Source: JAGNGI01 sp035448825 (GTDB lineage: Bacteria > Fidelibacterota > UBA2242). Taken from it: a stretch of 64,000 bases of DNA. The notes below the pieces were generated by a model, which worked only from the letters and a program-made list of their open reading frames with translations, did no database searches and had not been told where the DNA came from. Positions 25,380 to 34,361 of this stretch are shown here, in pieces. The stretch spans positions 62,001 through 126,000 of the forward strand of contig DAOTJS010000003.1 of NCBI GenBank assembly GCA_035448825.1. Direction: 5' to 3'. Both the position numbers and the translations under genes were made by a program. Position 1 is the first letter of the stretch; each line of letters opens with the position of its first letter.

Positions 25380-27143
25380 TCAGGAACTCTTGATCAGTTT
25401 TAAGCCGAGTTCTTGCAATTGTTGTTCTTCGACCCGTGCCGGGCTACCATCCATCAGGGAAGCCCCGCTGGTGGTTTTCGGAAAAGCAATCACTTCGCGT
25501 AGATTATCAGCACCAGCCAATAGCATAACCAGCCGATCAAAACCCAGAGCAATGCCGCCGTGGGGCGGCGCGCCGTAGCTCAGCGCCTCTAGCAGAAAGC
25601 CAAATTTTTCCTGCGCCGTTTCTGGATTGATTTGCAAGACATCAAACATCCGCTTCTGCATTTCCACGGTATGATTGCGGATACTGCCGCCACCGATTTC
25701 GTGACCATTGATTACAATGTCATAAGCCCGAGCATGCACCCGCGCTGGATCAGTTGCTAAAAGATCAGCTTCTTCCGGCACAGCGGCAGTGAACGGATGA
25801 TGCATTGCTACCAGGCGATTCTCTTCCGTACTCCATTCCAGTAACGGGAAGCGCGTCACCCAAACCGGCTTGAAAACATTGGCCGGAATCAATTGCAAAC
25901 GCTTGGCGATTTCCAGTCGAAGAATACCAAGCGCTGGATAGGTTTTTTCTTGAGTATCGGCAATGAAAAAGATTATATCTCCATTGTGGGCGTTGAATTC
26001 GGTTAAAATTTCGCCGGTCACCGGCTCCAGGAAACGAGCAATTCCACCCTCCAAACCGGTCGCCGTCACTCTGGTAAAAGCCAATCCCTGAACCCCCATT
26101 TTCTTTACCTGCTCGGTCAATTCATCAATTATCTTGCGTGTAATCGAAGCTCCCTGAGGAAAACAAATGCCGGCGACTGTTCCACCTGAGGCGTGTGCTT
26201 TTTTAAAAACTTCGAATTCACTGCGTCCGGCAATTTCATCTAAAGTATGAATTTCGTGACCGAAGCGCAGATCCGGTTTGTCGCTTCCATAGCGCCGCAT
26301 AGCCTCATCATAGGGAATGCGCAGAAAAGGCGATTCAAGGTCAATTCCCGCCACTTCGCAGAAAACGCGAATCAGCATTGCTTCCGTTGACTGTAATACG
26401 TCTTCTTCATCCACGAATGACATCTCGACGTCAATCTGGGTAAATTCCGGTTGACGGTCGGCACGCAAATCTTCATCTCGGAAACAGCGGACAATTTGAA
26501 AATAGCGATCGAATCCCGCTACCATTAGAATCTGCTTATATTGCTGAGGCGATTGCGGCAGAGCGTAGAAATGACCCGGGCAGAGGCGACTTGGCACCAG
26601 AAAATCACGCGCTCCTTCAGGTGTACTGCGAGTCAAAAAAGGAGTCTCAATCTCGTAGAAATTATGTTCATAGTAAAAATTGCGCACGCTTTGATAAGTT
26701 TTATGCCGGATGGCAATATTACGCTGAAGCTCGCGAGTCCGTAAATCGAGATAGCGATATTTAAGGCGCAGATCTTCCAGCCCTGTTTTGCGGTCAGTTA
26801 CCAGAAAAGGTTGCGGGCGTGCTTCGTTTAAAATTTCCAGCTCAATCGCTAACAGTTCAACGGTACCGGTAGCCATTTCACGATTAACGGCATTTTCTGG
26901 ACGGCGTCTAATCTTGCCCCGCACGGCAATAACGTCTTCCAGACCAAGTTTACGAGCTGCAGCCATTAAATCCTCGCCCGATTGTGGATCAAATACCACC
27001 TGAGTCAATCCATAACGATCGCGTAAATCTACAAAGATTAATCCACCGTGATCGCGCCGACGATTGACCCAGCCATTGAGCACCACGATTTGATCAACCT
27101 GTTCCAGGCGCGGGTCGCCGCAGGTCAGAGTACGTTTTAACAT
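25380..27143 (-). CDS. aspS: aspartate--tRNA ligase
   Basis: Class II synthetase of 587 residues, bacterial type. N-terminal OB-fold anticodon domain has LNGWVNRRRDHGGLIFVDLR; class II motif 2 is FRDEDLRADRQPEFTQ; the bacterial GAD insertion lies near 290-420; motif 3 is GGIALGFDRLVMLL. His32 in RRDHGG corresponds to the residue (His31) linked to non-discriminating activity in Pseudomonas AspRS, where others have Leu. If so, it also charges tRNA-Asn and the cell needs GatCAB; this is inference. Stand-alone gene. Confidence 0.97.
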   Translation of the reverse strand: MLKRTLTCGDPRLEQVDQIVVLNGWVNRRRDHGGLIFVDLRDRYGLTQVVFDPQSGEDLMAAARKLGLEDVIAVRGKIRRRPENAVNREMATGTVELLAIELEILNEARPQPFLVTDRKTGLEDLRLKYRYLDLRTRELQRNIAIRHKTYQSVRNFYYEHNFYEIETPFLTRSTPEGARDFLVPSRLCPGHFYALPQSPQQYKQILMVAGFDRYFQIVRCFRDEDLRADRQPEFTQIDVEMSFVDEEDVLQSTEAMLIRVFCEVAGIDLESPFLRIPYDEAMRRYGSDKPDLRFGHEIHTLDEIAGRSEFEVFKKAHASGGTVAGICFPQGASITRKIIDELTEQVKKMGVQGLAFTRVTATGLEGGIARFLEPVTGEILTEFNAHNGDIIFFIADTQEKTYPALGILRLEIAKRLQLIPANVFKPVWVTRFPLLEWSTEENRLVAMHHPFTAAVPEEADLLATDPARVHARAYDIVINGHEIGGGSIRNHTVEMQKRMFDVLQINPETAQEKFGFLLEALSYGAPPHGGIALGFDRLVMLLAGADNLREVIAFPKTTSGASLMDGSPARVEEQQLQELGLKLIKSS

Positions 27144-27524
27144 TGCTTATCCATTATTTAAATAATCTTTCAAACGGGCAAAATTAATGATTCCATATAG
27201 TTTTAACCAGTAGAAAAATGACTTCAAGCGACGCAATGTGGCTTCGGCTATTAATCATAGAAAAAATATCCAGAGTAGAAGAGACGCAACCAGCTGGTTT
27301 ACAACCGTCGGATAATCCCAGTTTTCGCGGCCTATGGACATTAAACTGGCATTGATCAGACTGAATAATTTCATCATATATCATTTAGTTTAATTATTGG
27401 TAGTGAACTTCGATCAATTAAAATAAATAGTTTTCGGTAGCCTAAAGATTTAATAATTGAAAATGTAAACTAGATCGAATCATACAAACGCCAGACGTAG
27501 CCAACGGACGGAGGGGAGGTAATT
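27144..27524. other. intergenic region, nothing recognised
   Basis: Upstream of aspS and downstream of the bactofilin gene, both minus strand. It should hold the aspS promoter. I found no gene, tRNA or strong hairpin. Confidence 0.45.
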
Positions 27525-27938
27525 TTATTGTAATAGGTTATTGTCATCGGCTGGTGATTGAGCTGGATTTGGAGATTTGGCTTCCAGTGGATAAGGGAAG
27601 TGCATTTCACAGCGTCCTTCGAAGACCGCGCCGTCTTCGATTACGATCTGGGCGGCTTTGATGTCGCCGCGCAAAAAGGAACGGTCGCCAAGGGTAACTT
27701 TTCCGGTGACATTGACATTCCCTTCCACGTGGCCGCCGATATTGAGGTTGGCGCCTTGAAGTTTTCCCTTGATTTCCGAGCCGGGGAAAATAGTAATAGT
27801 GCCATCGGTTTCGATGTCGCCGCTAATTTTCCCATAGATGATAATGTCGCCCTCCAGCAATAGGTTGCCGGTGATGACGGTTTTCTCACCGATAATAGTA
27901 TTGATGGATGGTTCTTTCTTCTTGATAACGGCTGACAT
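27525..27938 (-). CDS. bactofilin
   Basis: Cytoskeletal polymer-forming protein, 137 residues. The central part is a short beta-helix of about eight rungs (TVITGNLLLEGDIIIYGKIS, GTITIFPGSEIKG, VEGNVNVTGKVTLGDRS), flanked by disordered ends. A TM segment is absent. Bactofilins often sit beside an M23 peptidase gene and localise cell-wall enzymes. Here the gene starts one base after the M23 gene stop, at the end of the parA-parB operon, suggesting a shared role in cell shape or chromosome anchoring. Confidence 0.92.
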   Translation of the reverse strand: MSAVIKKKEPSINTIIGEKTVITGNLLLEGDIIIYGKISGDIETDGTITIFPGSEIKGKLQGANLNIGGHVEGNVNVTGKVTLGDRSFLRGDIKAAQIVIEDGAVFEGRCEMHFPYPLEAKSPNPAQSPADDNNLLQ

Positions 27939-27939
27939 A

Positions 27940-28749
27940 TTAGTAGCCTCCTTCGTTCTTGAGGGAAATATCGGTTTTTTTATAGGAATAAATCAATTCC
28001 TGGGGATTGATCGGGACGCCTTCGCGCCAAATTTCAAGGTGGAGGTGTGGCCCCTGGCTTTTTCCGGTATTGCCAAGATAACCGATCACCTCGCCGCGTT
28101 TGATGTATTGGTGTTCGATTACGCTATTGCGCTGGTTATGGCCATAGATGCTGAAATATCCATCGGAATGGTAGAGAATGACGGTATAGCCGAGATCATA
28201 AGTCCAGTTGGAAAAAACCACGACCCCGGCGGCTGCGGCTTTGATGGGAGTTCCTTCGGGGGCGGCGACATCCACGCCATAATGATTCTCACTCGTCATA
28301 ACTTTATCATCAATGAAACCACGCGTGATATAACCGTCAACCGGTGGGTAAATCGGTATGTTTTCCAGAAAACTGATTTGAACTAAGCGGTTTTTGTCAG
28401 GATTGTTCTTCAAAAAATTCGCTGCCTTACCGGGAGTAGAATCGCTGGGTGTCAGAACAAGATCAGTTCCCAGAACAGAACGAATATATTGGTCCATCTG
28501 ACGAATCTCGTTATAATCGCTTAGTATTTGAGAAACTTTGAGGCGATCCTGAACCAGTTGGGCATTTTCCAGTGTAACCTGCCGATATTTGATTGCTTTG
28601 GGTAGCGTAATCAGAATAGTGACTATCAGAAGAGTCAGAAAAGCCAGCGAACCGATAATAATCAACCGAGCCGTTGTATGACTAAAAGTCCAGATGATAG
28701 GTTTTTCGCGGCTCTCCGAAAGCAAATGGAGCGTATATTTTTTATTCAT
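27940..28749 (-). CDS. M23-family cell-wall metallopeptidase, membrane anchored
   Basis: 269 residues when started at the ATG overlapping the parB stop (TGATG); an upstream Met at 28770 lies inside parB. One TM segment lies near 25-50, then a coiled stretch, then the LytM domain with zinc ligands in HYGVDVAAPEGT (His and Asp) and HLHLEIW. It should cut peptidoglycan cross-links or regulate amidases. Partner of the adjacent bactofilin. Confidence 0.9.
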   Translation of the reverse strand: MNKKYTLHLLSESREKPIIWTFSHTTARLIIIGSLAFLTLLIVTILITLPKAIKYRQVTLENAQLVQDRLKVSQILSDYNEIRQMDQYIRSVLGTDLVLTPSDSTPGKAANFLKNNPDKNRLVQISFLENIPIYPPVDGYITRGFIDDKVMTSENHYGVDVAAPEGTPIKAAAAGVVVFSNWTYDLGYTVILYHSDGYFSIYGHNQRNSVIEHQYIKRGEVIGYLGNTGKSQGPHLHLEIWREGVPINPQELIYSYKKTDISLKNEGGY

Positions 28750-29618
28750 CACGTTTTGTCCTCGATACATTCGAACATTTCCAGCAGACGGGCAAGGTCT
28801 TCGCGAGAATAAAATTCGATTGTGAGCTGACCTTTGTTTTCGTCTCCCTTGATTTTTACCTTAGTGCCAAGAATATGCATTAATCTATCCTCGATGGCTT
28901 TGGTAGTAGAGGGCTTGATTGGCGACAAGTGTTTTTCTTTGAGTGGAACATTTTGAACTTTCTTGGAGAGTTTCTCGACTTCCCGAACACTTAAACCCTC
29001 CCGCTTAATTTTTTGCCAGAGATTAATTTGTTGTTGCGGATTAATAATGGATAATAGCGGTCGGGCGTGGCCGGCGCTGAGTTCGCCAGCCCTCAAATCG
29101 GTCAGAATGGCATCCGGTAGATTGAGCAGACGTAGGGAATTGGTGATCGTCGGTCGTTCTTTGCCGACCTTGCGGGCAATTTCTTCGTGGGACAGGTCAA
29201 ACGTGCTGGCTAGAATTTGATAAGCGCGGGCTTCATCAACCGGATTGAGGTCTTCGCGCTGGACATTTTCAATCAAAGCCAGTTCCAGCATTTCTGCCTC
29301 GCTGGATACCGGCATAATATAGGCTGGGATAGTCGGCTTCCCGAGTTCTTGACAGGCTCGCAAACGCCGCTCACCGGCGATTAACTCGAAGCCGTCATTG
29401 ACCTGGCGCACTGTAATCGGCTGAATCACTCCTTTTTCCCTAATTGACATAATCAATTCAGTCATCGCCTGGGCGCCGAATTCCTGACGCGGCTGGTGCG
29501 GATTGAACTTGATTTGAGCCACTTCGATCTCAGCCATCGTATAGATTTGCTCTATTCCTTCCGGAAATTCAGGAATGAGCGCGTTAATTCCTTTACCTAA
29601 TCGTTTGCTTGTCGCCAT
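28749..29618 (-). CDS. parB: chromosome-partitioning protein ParB
   Basis: 289 residues. It begins RLGKGINALIP, the usual N-terminus that meets ParA. The CTP-binding region has NPHQPRQEF, SIREKGVIQPITVR and GERRLRACQELG; the helix-turn-helix is DLSHEEIARKVGKERPTITN. The C-terminal dimerisation domain is present. It overlaps parA by 26 bp. No exact parS site was seen in the window. Confidence 0.96.
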   Translation of the reverse strand: MATSKRLGKGINALIPEFPEGIEQIYTMAEIEVAQIKFNPHQPRQEFGAQAMTELIMSIREKGVIQPITVRQVNDGFELIAGERRLRACQELGKPTIPAYIMPVSSEAEMLELALIENVQREDLNPVDEARAYQILASTFDLSHEEIARKVGKERPTITNSLRLLNLPDAILTDLRAGELSAGHARPLLSIINPQQQINLWQKIKREGLSVREVEKLSKKVQNVPLKEKHLSPIKPSTTKAIEDRLMHILGTKVKIKGDENKGQLTIEFYSREDLARLLEMFECIEDKT

Positions 29619-30369
29619 TGAGTAGTTCTCCTACCAGATTCATATAATCCTGGGCGCCAGCCGAAGTAGCGTCATAAAGGATGATCGGCTTGCCAAAACT
29701 GGGCGATTCACCCAGGCGAACATTGCGCCGCACCACAGTTTTATAGACTTTTCCTTTGAAATGACTGCGCACCTGTTCCGAAACTTCCTGAGAAAGGCGC
29801 AGGCGGCTGTCATACATCGTAATCAGCACGCCCTCAATTTGCAAGTTGCGATTTAAACTGCGCTGAACCAGGCGAATCGTATTCAGTAATTGCCCGAGTC
29901 CTTCCATCGCATAATATTCACATTGAATTGGAATTAGCACCGAATCGGAAGCGGCCAGGCTATTGATGGTTAAAAGTCCCAGCGAAGGGGGGCAGTCAAT
30001 AATTACGTACTTATAATCGCGAGTCAGAACCTCGAGCGCTTTCTTTAAAATTAATTCCCGACCGATCAGCGAAACCAGCTCGATTTCAGCGCCGACTAAG
30101 CGAGTCGAAGCCGGTAAAATATCAAGATAGGGAATTTCAGTGGTCATAATTGCCGTATTTAGGTCAATTCCATCGATTAAGACCTCATAGACCGTGTTTT
30201 CCAGCTTACGATAATCTAGGCCGCATCCGATTGTGGCATTCGATTGCGGATCCATATCAATCAAAAGGGTAGGTATTTCGGAAACCGCCAGTCCGGCGGC
30301 GACATTAACCGCCGTTGTGGTTTTCCCGACGCCACCTTTTTGATTTGCGACCGTGATTATCTTTGACAT
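29593..30369 (-). CDS. parA: chromosome-partitioning ATPase ParA (Soj)
   Basis: 258-residue deviant Walker ATPase. The P-loop is NQKGGVGKTTTAVNVA; also LLIDMDPQSNATIG (Walker A') and VIIDCPPSLGLLTINSLAA (Walker B). There is no N-terminal helix-turn-helix, so it is the chromosomal Soj type. First gene of the parA-parB-M23-bactofilin operon. Confidence 0.97.
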   Translation of the reverse strand: MSKIITVANQKGGVGKTTTAVNVAAGLAVSEIPTLLIDMDPQSNATIGCGLDYRKLENTVYEVLIDGIDLNTAIMTTEIPYLDILPASTRLVGAEIELVSLIGRELILKKALEVLTRDYKYVIIDCPPSLGLLTINSLAASDSVLIPIQCEYYAMEGLGQLLNTIRLVQRSLNRNLQIEGVLITMYDSRLRLSQEVSEQVRSHFKGKVYKTVVRRNVRLGESPSFGKPIILYDATSAGAQDYMNLVGELLNGDKQTIR

Positions 30370-30470
30370 ATAGCTTTTATTAATTTCTGTATTTTCAATA
30401 TATTTTAAGTATTAAAAAATTATTAAAAAACCAAGCAAATTTAAATCCTTGCTACTTTAAAAAACAAGTT

Positions 30471-30500
30471 AAAAGCCTGTCGGTGGGAAGTAAGGCTTTT
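30471..30500 (-). terminator. hairpin terminator after trkH
   Basis: AAAAGCC and GGCTTTT form a seven-base stem around a 16-base loop, just past the trkH stop. On the minus strand it ends GGCTTTTAACTTGTTTTTT. Short stem, so moderate support. Confidence 0.45.
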
Positions 30501-30512
30501 CTCGATTCCGGC

Positions 30513-31961
30513 TTAACGAGCCCGTTGCCAGAAAGCAGGAAGGAATACAATTAAAATTGAATAGAATTCCAATCGTCCCAATAACATACTGGCCATTAAA
30601 ATTAATTTATTCAGGACGGAGAGAGCGGCAAAACTTTCTATCGGCCCAAACAAACCGACGCCCGGGCCAACGCCACCCAGGGTTGTAGCCACTGCCACGA
30701 GCGCCGATTCCGGGGCAACGCCGCCCAAGGCAACGACCATACTCGCAACTAACCAGAAACATAGATATATTCCGATATAAACAATTGCATTATGGATTGT
30801 TTTTTCATCAATGGGGCGTCTATTCAACTGGATTGTCGTGACTACTCGTGGATGAATTATCTGGATAATCTCGCGATACATACTTTTAAAAAGCAAGATG
30901 AGCCGTGAATTCTTTATGGCTCCACACGTCGAACCCGGGCAAGCACCAATTAGCATTAAAATTAGTAAAATGATGTGCGTTACCGGTTGCCAGATATCCC
31001 AATCCGCCGTGACGAACCCCGTCGTTGTATTTATTGAAACTACCTGAAAAATTCCATAGCGAATCGCTTCAAACCAGGAATCGTAAGTATGCAAACGCAA
31101 ATTGACTACTACGATCAAAGAAGCGACAGCGATAATCGCAAAATAGATATAGACCATTTCTGAATAATCCCGCCAGTGTTTCCGTGACTGGAACATTCGG
31201 GGATAGAGCGTAAAGTTTAGGCCGGATAATATCATAAAAATAACGACCACGATTTCAACGTAAACATTATTATAGGCAGCGATGCTGGCATTTTTCGGGG
31301 AAAAACCGCCAGTGGCAACCGTGGCCATAGCTGTTAAAGCCGCATCAAAGAAGGGCAAGCCCAGAATCATTAAAAGGACGGTCTCCGAAGCTGTCAGGAT
31401 AAAATACACCGTCCATAACAAACGCGCGGTATCTTTGATCTTTGGCGTGATCTGTTCATTGGCAAGCGAAGAGGATTCGAAATTGTATAAGTTGCGCCCG
31501 CTGATATTGATCGCTGGTAACACAACTAGCGCCAGAATAATAACTCCCATACCGCCGATCCAGTGTGTCAAATTACGCCAGACCAGCAGGCTAATCGGTA
31601 GGCTTTCGATATCATTCAAAATCGAAGAGCCGGTGGTGGTAAAGCCTGAAACTGACTCGAATAGGGCATCAATAAAACTATTGAAATAGCCGCTGAAGAA
31701 AAATGGTAAAGCGCCGATCACGGATACCCCAAGCCAACCAATAACCACAATTACCATTGCTTCTCGACGTTGAATGTTGAAATTGCGCGGCTTGCGAATC
31801 TGCATTAGCAAGCCGACGCCGGTCGCAACTGCAATGCTGAATAGAAATGCCAGAGTGGCTGGATCGTGATTGAACAGACTAATCGTTAACGGTAGAATCA
31901 GGAATAACCCTAAAATGGTGAAAAGATTACCTAAAACCGCGATAATGTTGCGAATTTTCAC
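30513..31961 (-). CDS. trkH: TrkH/KtrB-family potassium uptake protein
   Basis: 482 residues with about ten membrane segments. The four selectivity-filter loops are visible: SVSGFTTTGSS, ATVATGGFSPKN, SINTTTGFVTADW and TTLGGVGPGVG. The third-repeat gating loop is present. It moves K+ across the inner membrane and needs a TrkA/KtrA-type regulatory partner, which is not in the window. Alone between parA and plsC. Confidence 0.94.
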   Translation of the reverse strand: MKIRNIIAVLGNLFTILGLFLILPLTISLFNHDPATLAFLFSIAVATGVGLLMQIRKPRNFNIQRREAMVIVVIGWLGVSVIGALPFFFSGYFNSFIDALFESVSGFTTTGSSILNDIESLPISLLVWRNLTHWIGGMGVIILALVVLPAINISGRNLYNFESSSLANEQITPKIKDTARLLWTVYFILTASETVLLMILGLPFFDAALTAMATVATGGFSPKNASIAAYNNVYVEIVVVIFMILSGLNFTLYPRMFQSRKHWRDYSEMVYIYFAIIAVASLIVVVNLRLHTYDSWFEAIRYGIFQVVSINTTTGFVTADWDIWQPVTHIILLILMLIGACPGSTCGAIKNSRLILLFKSMYREIIQIIHPRVVTTIQLNRRPIDEKTIHNAIVYIGIYLCFWLVASMVVALGGVAPESALVAVATTLGGVGPGVGLFGPIESFAALSVLNKLILMASMLLGRLEFYSILIVFLPAFWQRAR

Positions 31962-32158
31962 AATTGCCCCCGACTACCCGATTATTAGTATCTTATTTAC
32001 CTTCGTAGAACATAATTGCTAATATTTTACTTCTTTTATAATTAGGATGCAAATTTCTTAGGCTTATTTTTGTTAGCAAATTTAAAAAAATCCATTGTAA
32101 AAGGCGATGAAAATTCCCAGATTTGGGTTGTGAATCAAAAGAATCGTAGCATTAAAAA

Positions 32159-32908
32159 ATGAAAAACCTAGTTTATATTGGTCGCTGGATGGTCGGACTG
32201 GCTTATTTTCTCCTGCTGGGAATGACTCTCTTGATTGGGCTGATTTTCTGGAAACCCTCTGAAATTTATATATTGGCGCAACAAATTTGCCGCGCCGCTC
32301 TGCGAACAATTGGCGTCCGCATAAAAGTCCGCGGTCTGGAGCGTTTTGATCATCACCAACCCTATTTAATTATCTGTAACCATGAAAGTCTCTTAGACGC
32401 CTTTATTTGCCCGGCTTATATTCCGGTGTTTTTTACAACCGTCGAACTGGCTGACCATTTCAAGTGGCCGCTCTGGGGCTGGATGATCCGCAAGTGGGGG
32501 CATATCCCTCTCAAGCGGGGTAATCTCAAATCCTCCTTGGCAAGTTTGGACCAGGCGGCTACTTTACTAAAGAATGGCACTTCGATTCTGATTTTTCCTG
32601 AGGGCACTCGCACTACCGATGGCAAATTGCTGTCGTTTAAGAAAGGCGCTTTTTATCTGGCGTACCGCGCCAAGGCGGATATTTTACCATTGGCTATTAA
32701 CGGACTCTGGCGGGCAAAAACCCGCGGCGATTGGCGTCTGCGTTCTGCCAATGTCAGTCTGAATTTCGGTGAGCCTATTCGCTATTCTACCTATCAGCAC
32801 CTTTCGCCTGATGAACTCCGCAATCTCTGTTTTGAAACGATCCAGCAATTGAAATCCGCTCCGGCGGCAAATGGATTGCCGTCTTGTAAGCCGCAAATAC
32901 TGACTTGA
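32159..32908 (+). CDS. plsC: 1-acyl-sn-glycerol-3-phosphate acyltransferase
   Basis: 249 residues; makes phosphatidic acid from lysophosphatidic acid. One N-terminal TM segment (about 10-30), then the acyltransferase motifs ICNHESLLDAF (His75, Asp80), PLKRGN and FPEGTRT (146-152). The length fits the family. No clear ribosome site. First of a run of plus-strand genes to 38827. Confidence 0.93.
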   Translation: MKNLVYIGRWMVGLAYFLLLGMTLLIGLIFWKPSEIYILAQQICRAALRTIGVRIKVRGLERFDHHQPYLIICNHESLLDAFICPAYIPVFFTTVELADHFKWPLWGWMIRKWGHIPLKRGNLKSSLASLDQAATLLKNGTSILIFPEGTRTTDGKLLSFKKGAFYLAYRAKADILPLAINGLWRAKTRGDWRLRSANVSLNFGEPIRYSTYQHLSPDELRNLCFETIQQLKSAPAANGLPSCKPQILT

Positions 32909-32938
32909 GATTAACTTAAAGTTTCTTATATTACCGCT

Positions 32939-33718
32939 ATGAGAAAAACTGACTTTTCCCCATTACCTGAACGTAAACAATTGCTTTACGAACAGATGGC
33001 GCGTAGTTATCGAACTCAGGAACGGCCGAAAAATACTCCCTGGGCTCCTTTTGAGAAACGATTAATCGAAAGTAAAATCGCCGTTATTTCGATTGCTGGC
33101 GCTTACCTCAGTGACCAGAAGCCATTTACCAATCGGGAAACTGAGAACGATTACCGATGCCGCGAGATTCCTCTCAATTTCAATCGCGATGACCTGCGCT
33201 TTTTCGCGACCGACTGGGAACCCAGTGAGGCTATGGCTGATTATAATGTCGTCTTGCCTATTGACCGGTTGGTGCTTCTACAAAAAGAAGGTATGATAGG
33301 CAAAATTCATGAGCCCATTATCAGTATCGCGGGCTTTACCAAAAGTGTAAAAATGTTTGGAAAATTCCTGACTAAAACCTACGATACTCTGATGAAAGGC
33401 GAGGTTGATGGTGTCTTAATTCTACCTTGTTCAGCCCAGACGGCGGCGGCCGCTTGCCAGGTAGCTAATTATCTGGAAAAAAAAGGAATCCCGACGGTTA
33501 TATTAACCACTTTTTACGAACAGGCATTGGCGCTCGCACCTCCGCGTTGTGCTTTTATCAATTTCCCTTTTGGACGCCCATTCGGCAAAGCTAACCACGT
33601 CACCTTGCACACGGCGATATTGCGAGATACTCTGCGTCTTTTCGAAAAAGCTAAAATGCCAGGTGAAGTAGTCTGTCTCAGCTACGTCTGGTCGTTTGGT
33701 GCAATACCAAATTGGTAA
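32939..33718 (+). CDS. GrdB-like protein (glycine/sarcosine/betaine reductase B family), Sec-free
   Basis: 259 residues resembling the selenoprotein B family by pattern: VVLPIDRLVLLQKEGMIG, then GEVDGVLILPCSAQTAAAAC, then GIPTVILTT and a FPFGRPFG loop. In true GrdB the position after the GVD strand is selenocysteine; here ordinary Cys164 (and Cys173) occur and there is no in-frame UGA. The family also contains many proteins of unknown function outside amino-acid reductases. No Grd or Prd partner is nearby. Family assignment is moderate. Confidence 0.6.
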   Translation: MRKTDFSPLPERKQLLYEQMARSYRTQERPKNTPWAPFEKRLIESKIAVISIAGAYLSDQKPFTNRETENDYRCREIPLNFNRDDLRFFATDWEPSEAMADYNVVLPIDRLVLLQKEGMIGKIHEPIISIAGFTKSVKMFGKFLTKTYDTLMKGEVDGVLILPCSAQTAAAACQVANYLEKKGIPTVILTTFYEQALALAPPRCAFINFPFGRPFGKANHVTLHTAILRDTLRLFEKAKMPGEVVCLSYVWSFGAIPNW

Positions 33719-33736
33719 TAAATCGGGAGATTTTAT

Positions 33737-34354
33737 ATGAATTTACTGGACAATTTAATTTGGCTAGGACATTCATCTTTTCGGATTAGTGGACAGAAGG
33801 TTATTTATATAGACCCTTTTCAGATCGAAGTCGGGACACCGGCTGACCTTATTCTCATTACACACGATCATTATGATCATTTTGACAAAAATTCCATTGC
33901 CAAAATCAAAAAAAACGACACCGTGATCGTTGCGCCTGCTGGTGTTTGCCGACAAATCAGCGGTGATACTCGACCAGTCCGACCGGGGGATCAAATGAAC
34001 TTTGACTTGGTTACTATTAAAGCTGTCCCGGCTTATAACATTGGCAAAAAATTTCACCCACGTGAAAATCAGTACGTCGGCTATCTGATACAAGCCAATG
34101 ACCTAACTTATTATCATGCGGGAGATACCGACTTAATTCCGGAAATGAAAGATATTCACACCGATGTTGCTCTTCTGCCGATCGGTGGAACTTATACGAT
34201 GAATGCCGTCGAAGCCGCCCAAGCCACTAAAGAAATCCACCCGCAGGTCGCCGTACCAATGCACTGGGGTACCCTCAGCGGCAGCCGCGCCGATGCCGAA
34301 AAATTTGCCCAACTAGCCGATTGCCAAGTAGTTATTTTAAATAAAGGAAAGTAG
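33737..34354 (+). CDS. MBL-fold metallo-hydrolase (UlaG-like)
   Basis: 205-residue metallo-beta-lactamase-fold protein. The metal motif is THDHYDHFD (His43, His45, Asp47, His48); further ligands lie in YYHAGDTDLIPEM and VAVPMHWGT. LLPIGGTYTMNAVEAAQAT is typical of the small UlaG/YtkL-like group. Substrate unknown. GGGAGA precedes the start, 18 bp after the GrdB-like gene. Confidence 0.88.
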   Translation: MNLLDNLIWLGHSSFRISGQKVIYIDPFQIEVGTPADLILITHDHYDHFDKNSIAKIKKNDTVIVAPAGVCRQISGDTRPVRPGDQMNFDLVTIKAVPAYNIGKKFHPRENQYVGYLIQANDLTYYHAGDTDLIPEMKDIHTDVALLPIGGTYTMNAVEAAQATKEIHPQVAVPMHWGTLSGSRADAEKFAQLADCQVVILNKGK

Positions 34355-34361
34355 TACAATT

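Noticed and set aside
27184..27384. 66-codon minus-strand frame between aspS and the bactofilin gene
   Set aside because: No ribosome site, atypical composition and no recognisable domain.
28749..30369. parS centromere sites near parAB
   Set aside because: No match to the TGTTNCACGTGAAACA pattern was seen by eye in the window.
32939..33718. Selenoprotein gene with in-frame UGA
   Set aside because: The frame has ordinary Cys codons and no UGA before its stop; no SECIS-like hairpin was seen.
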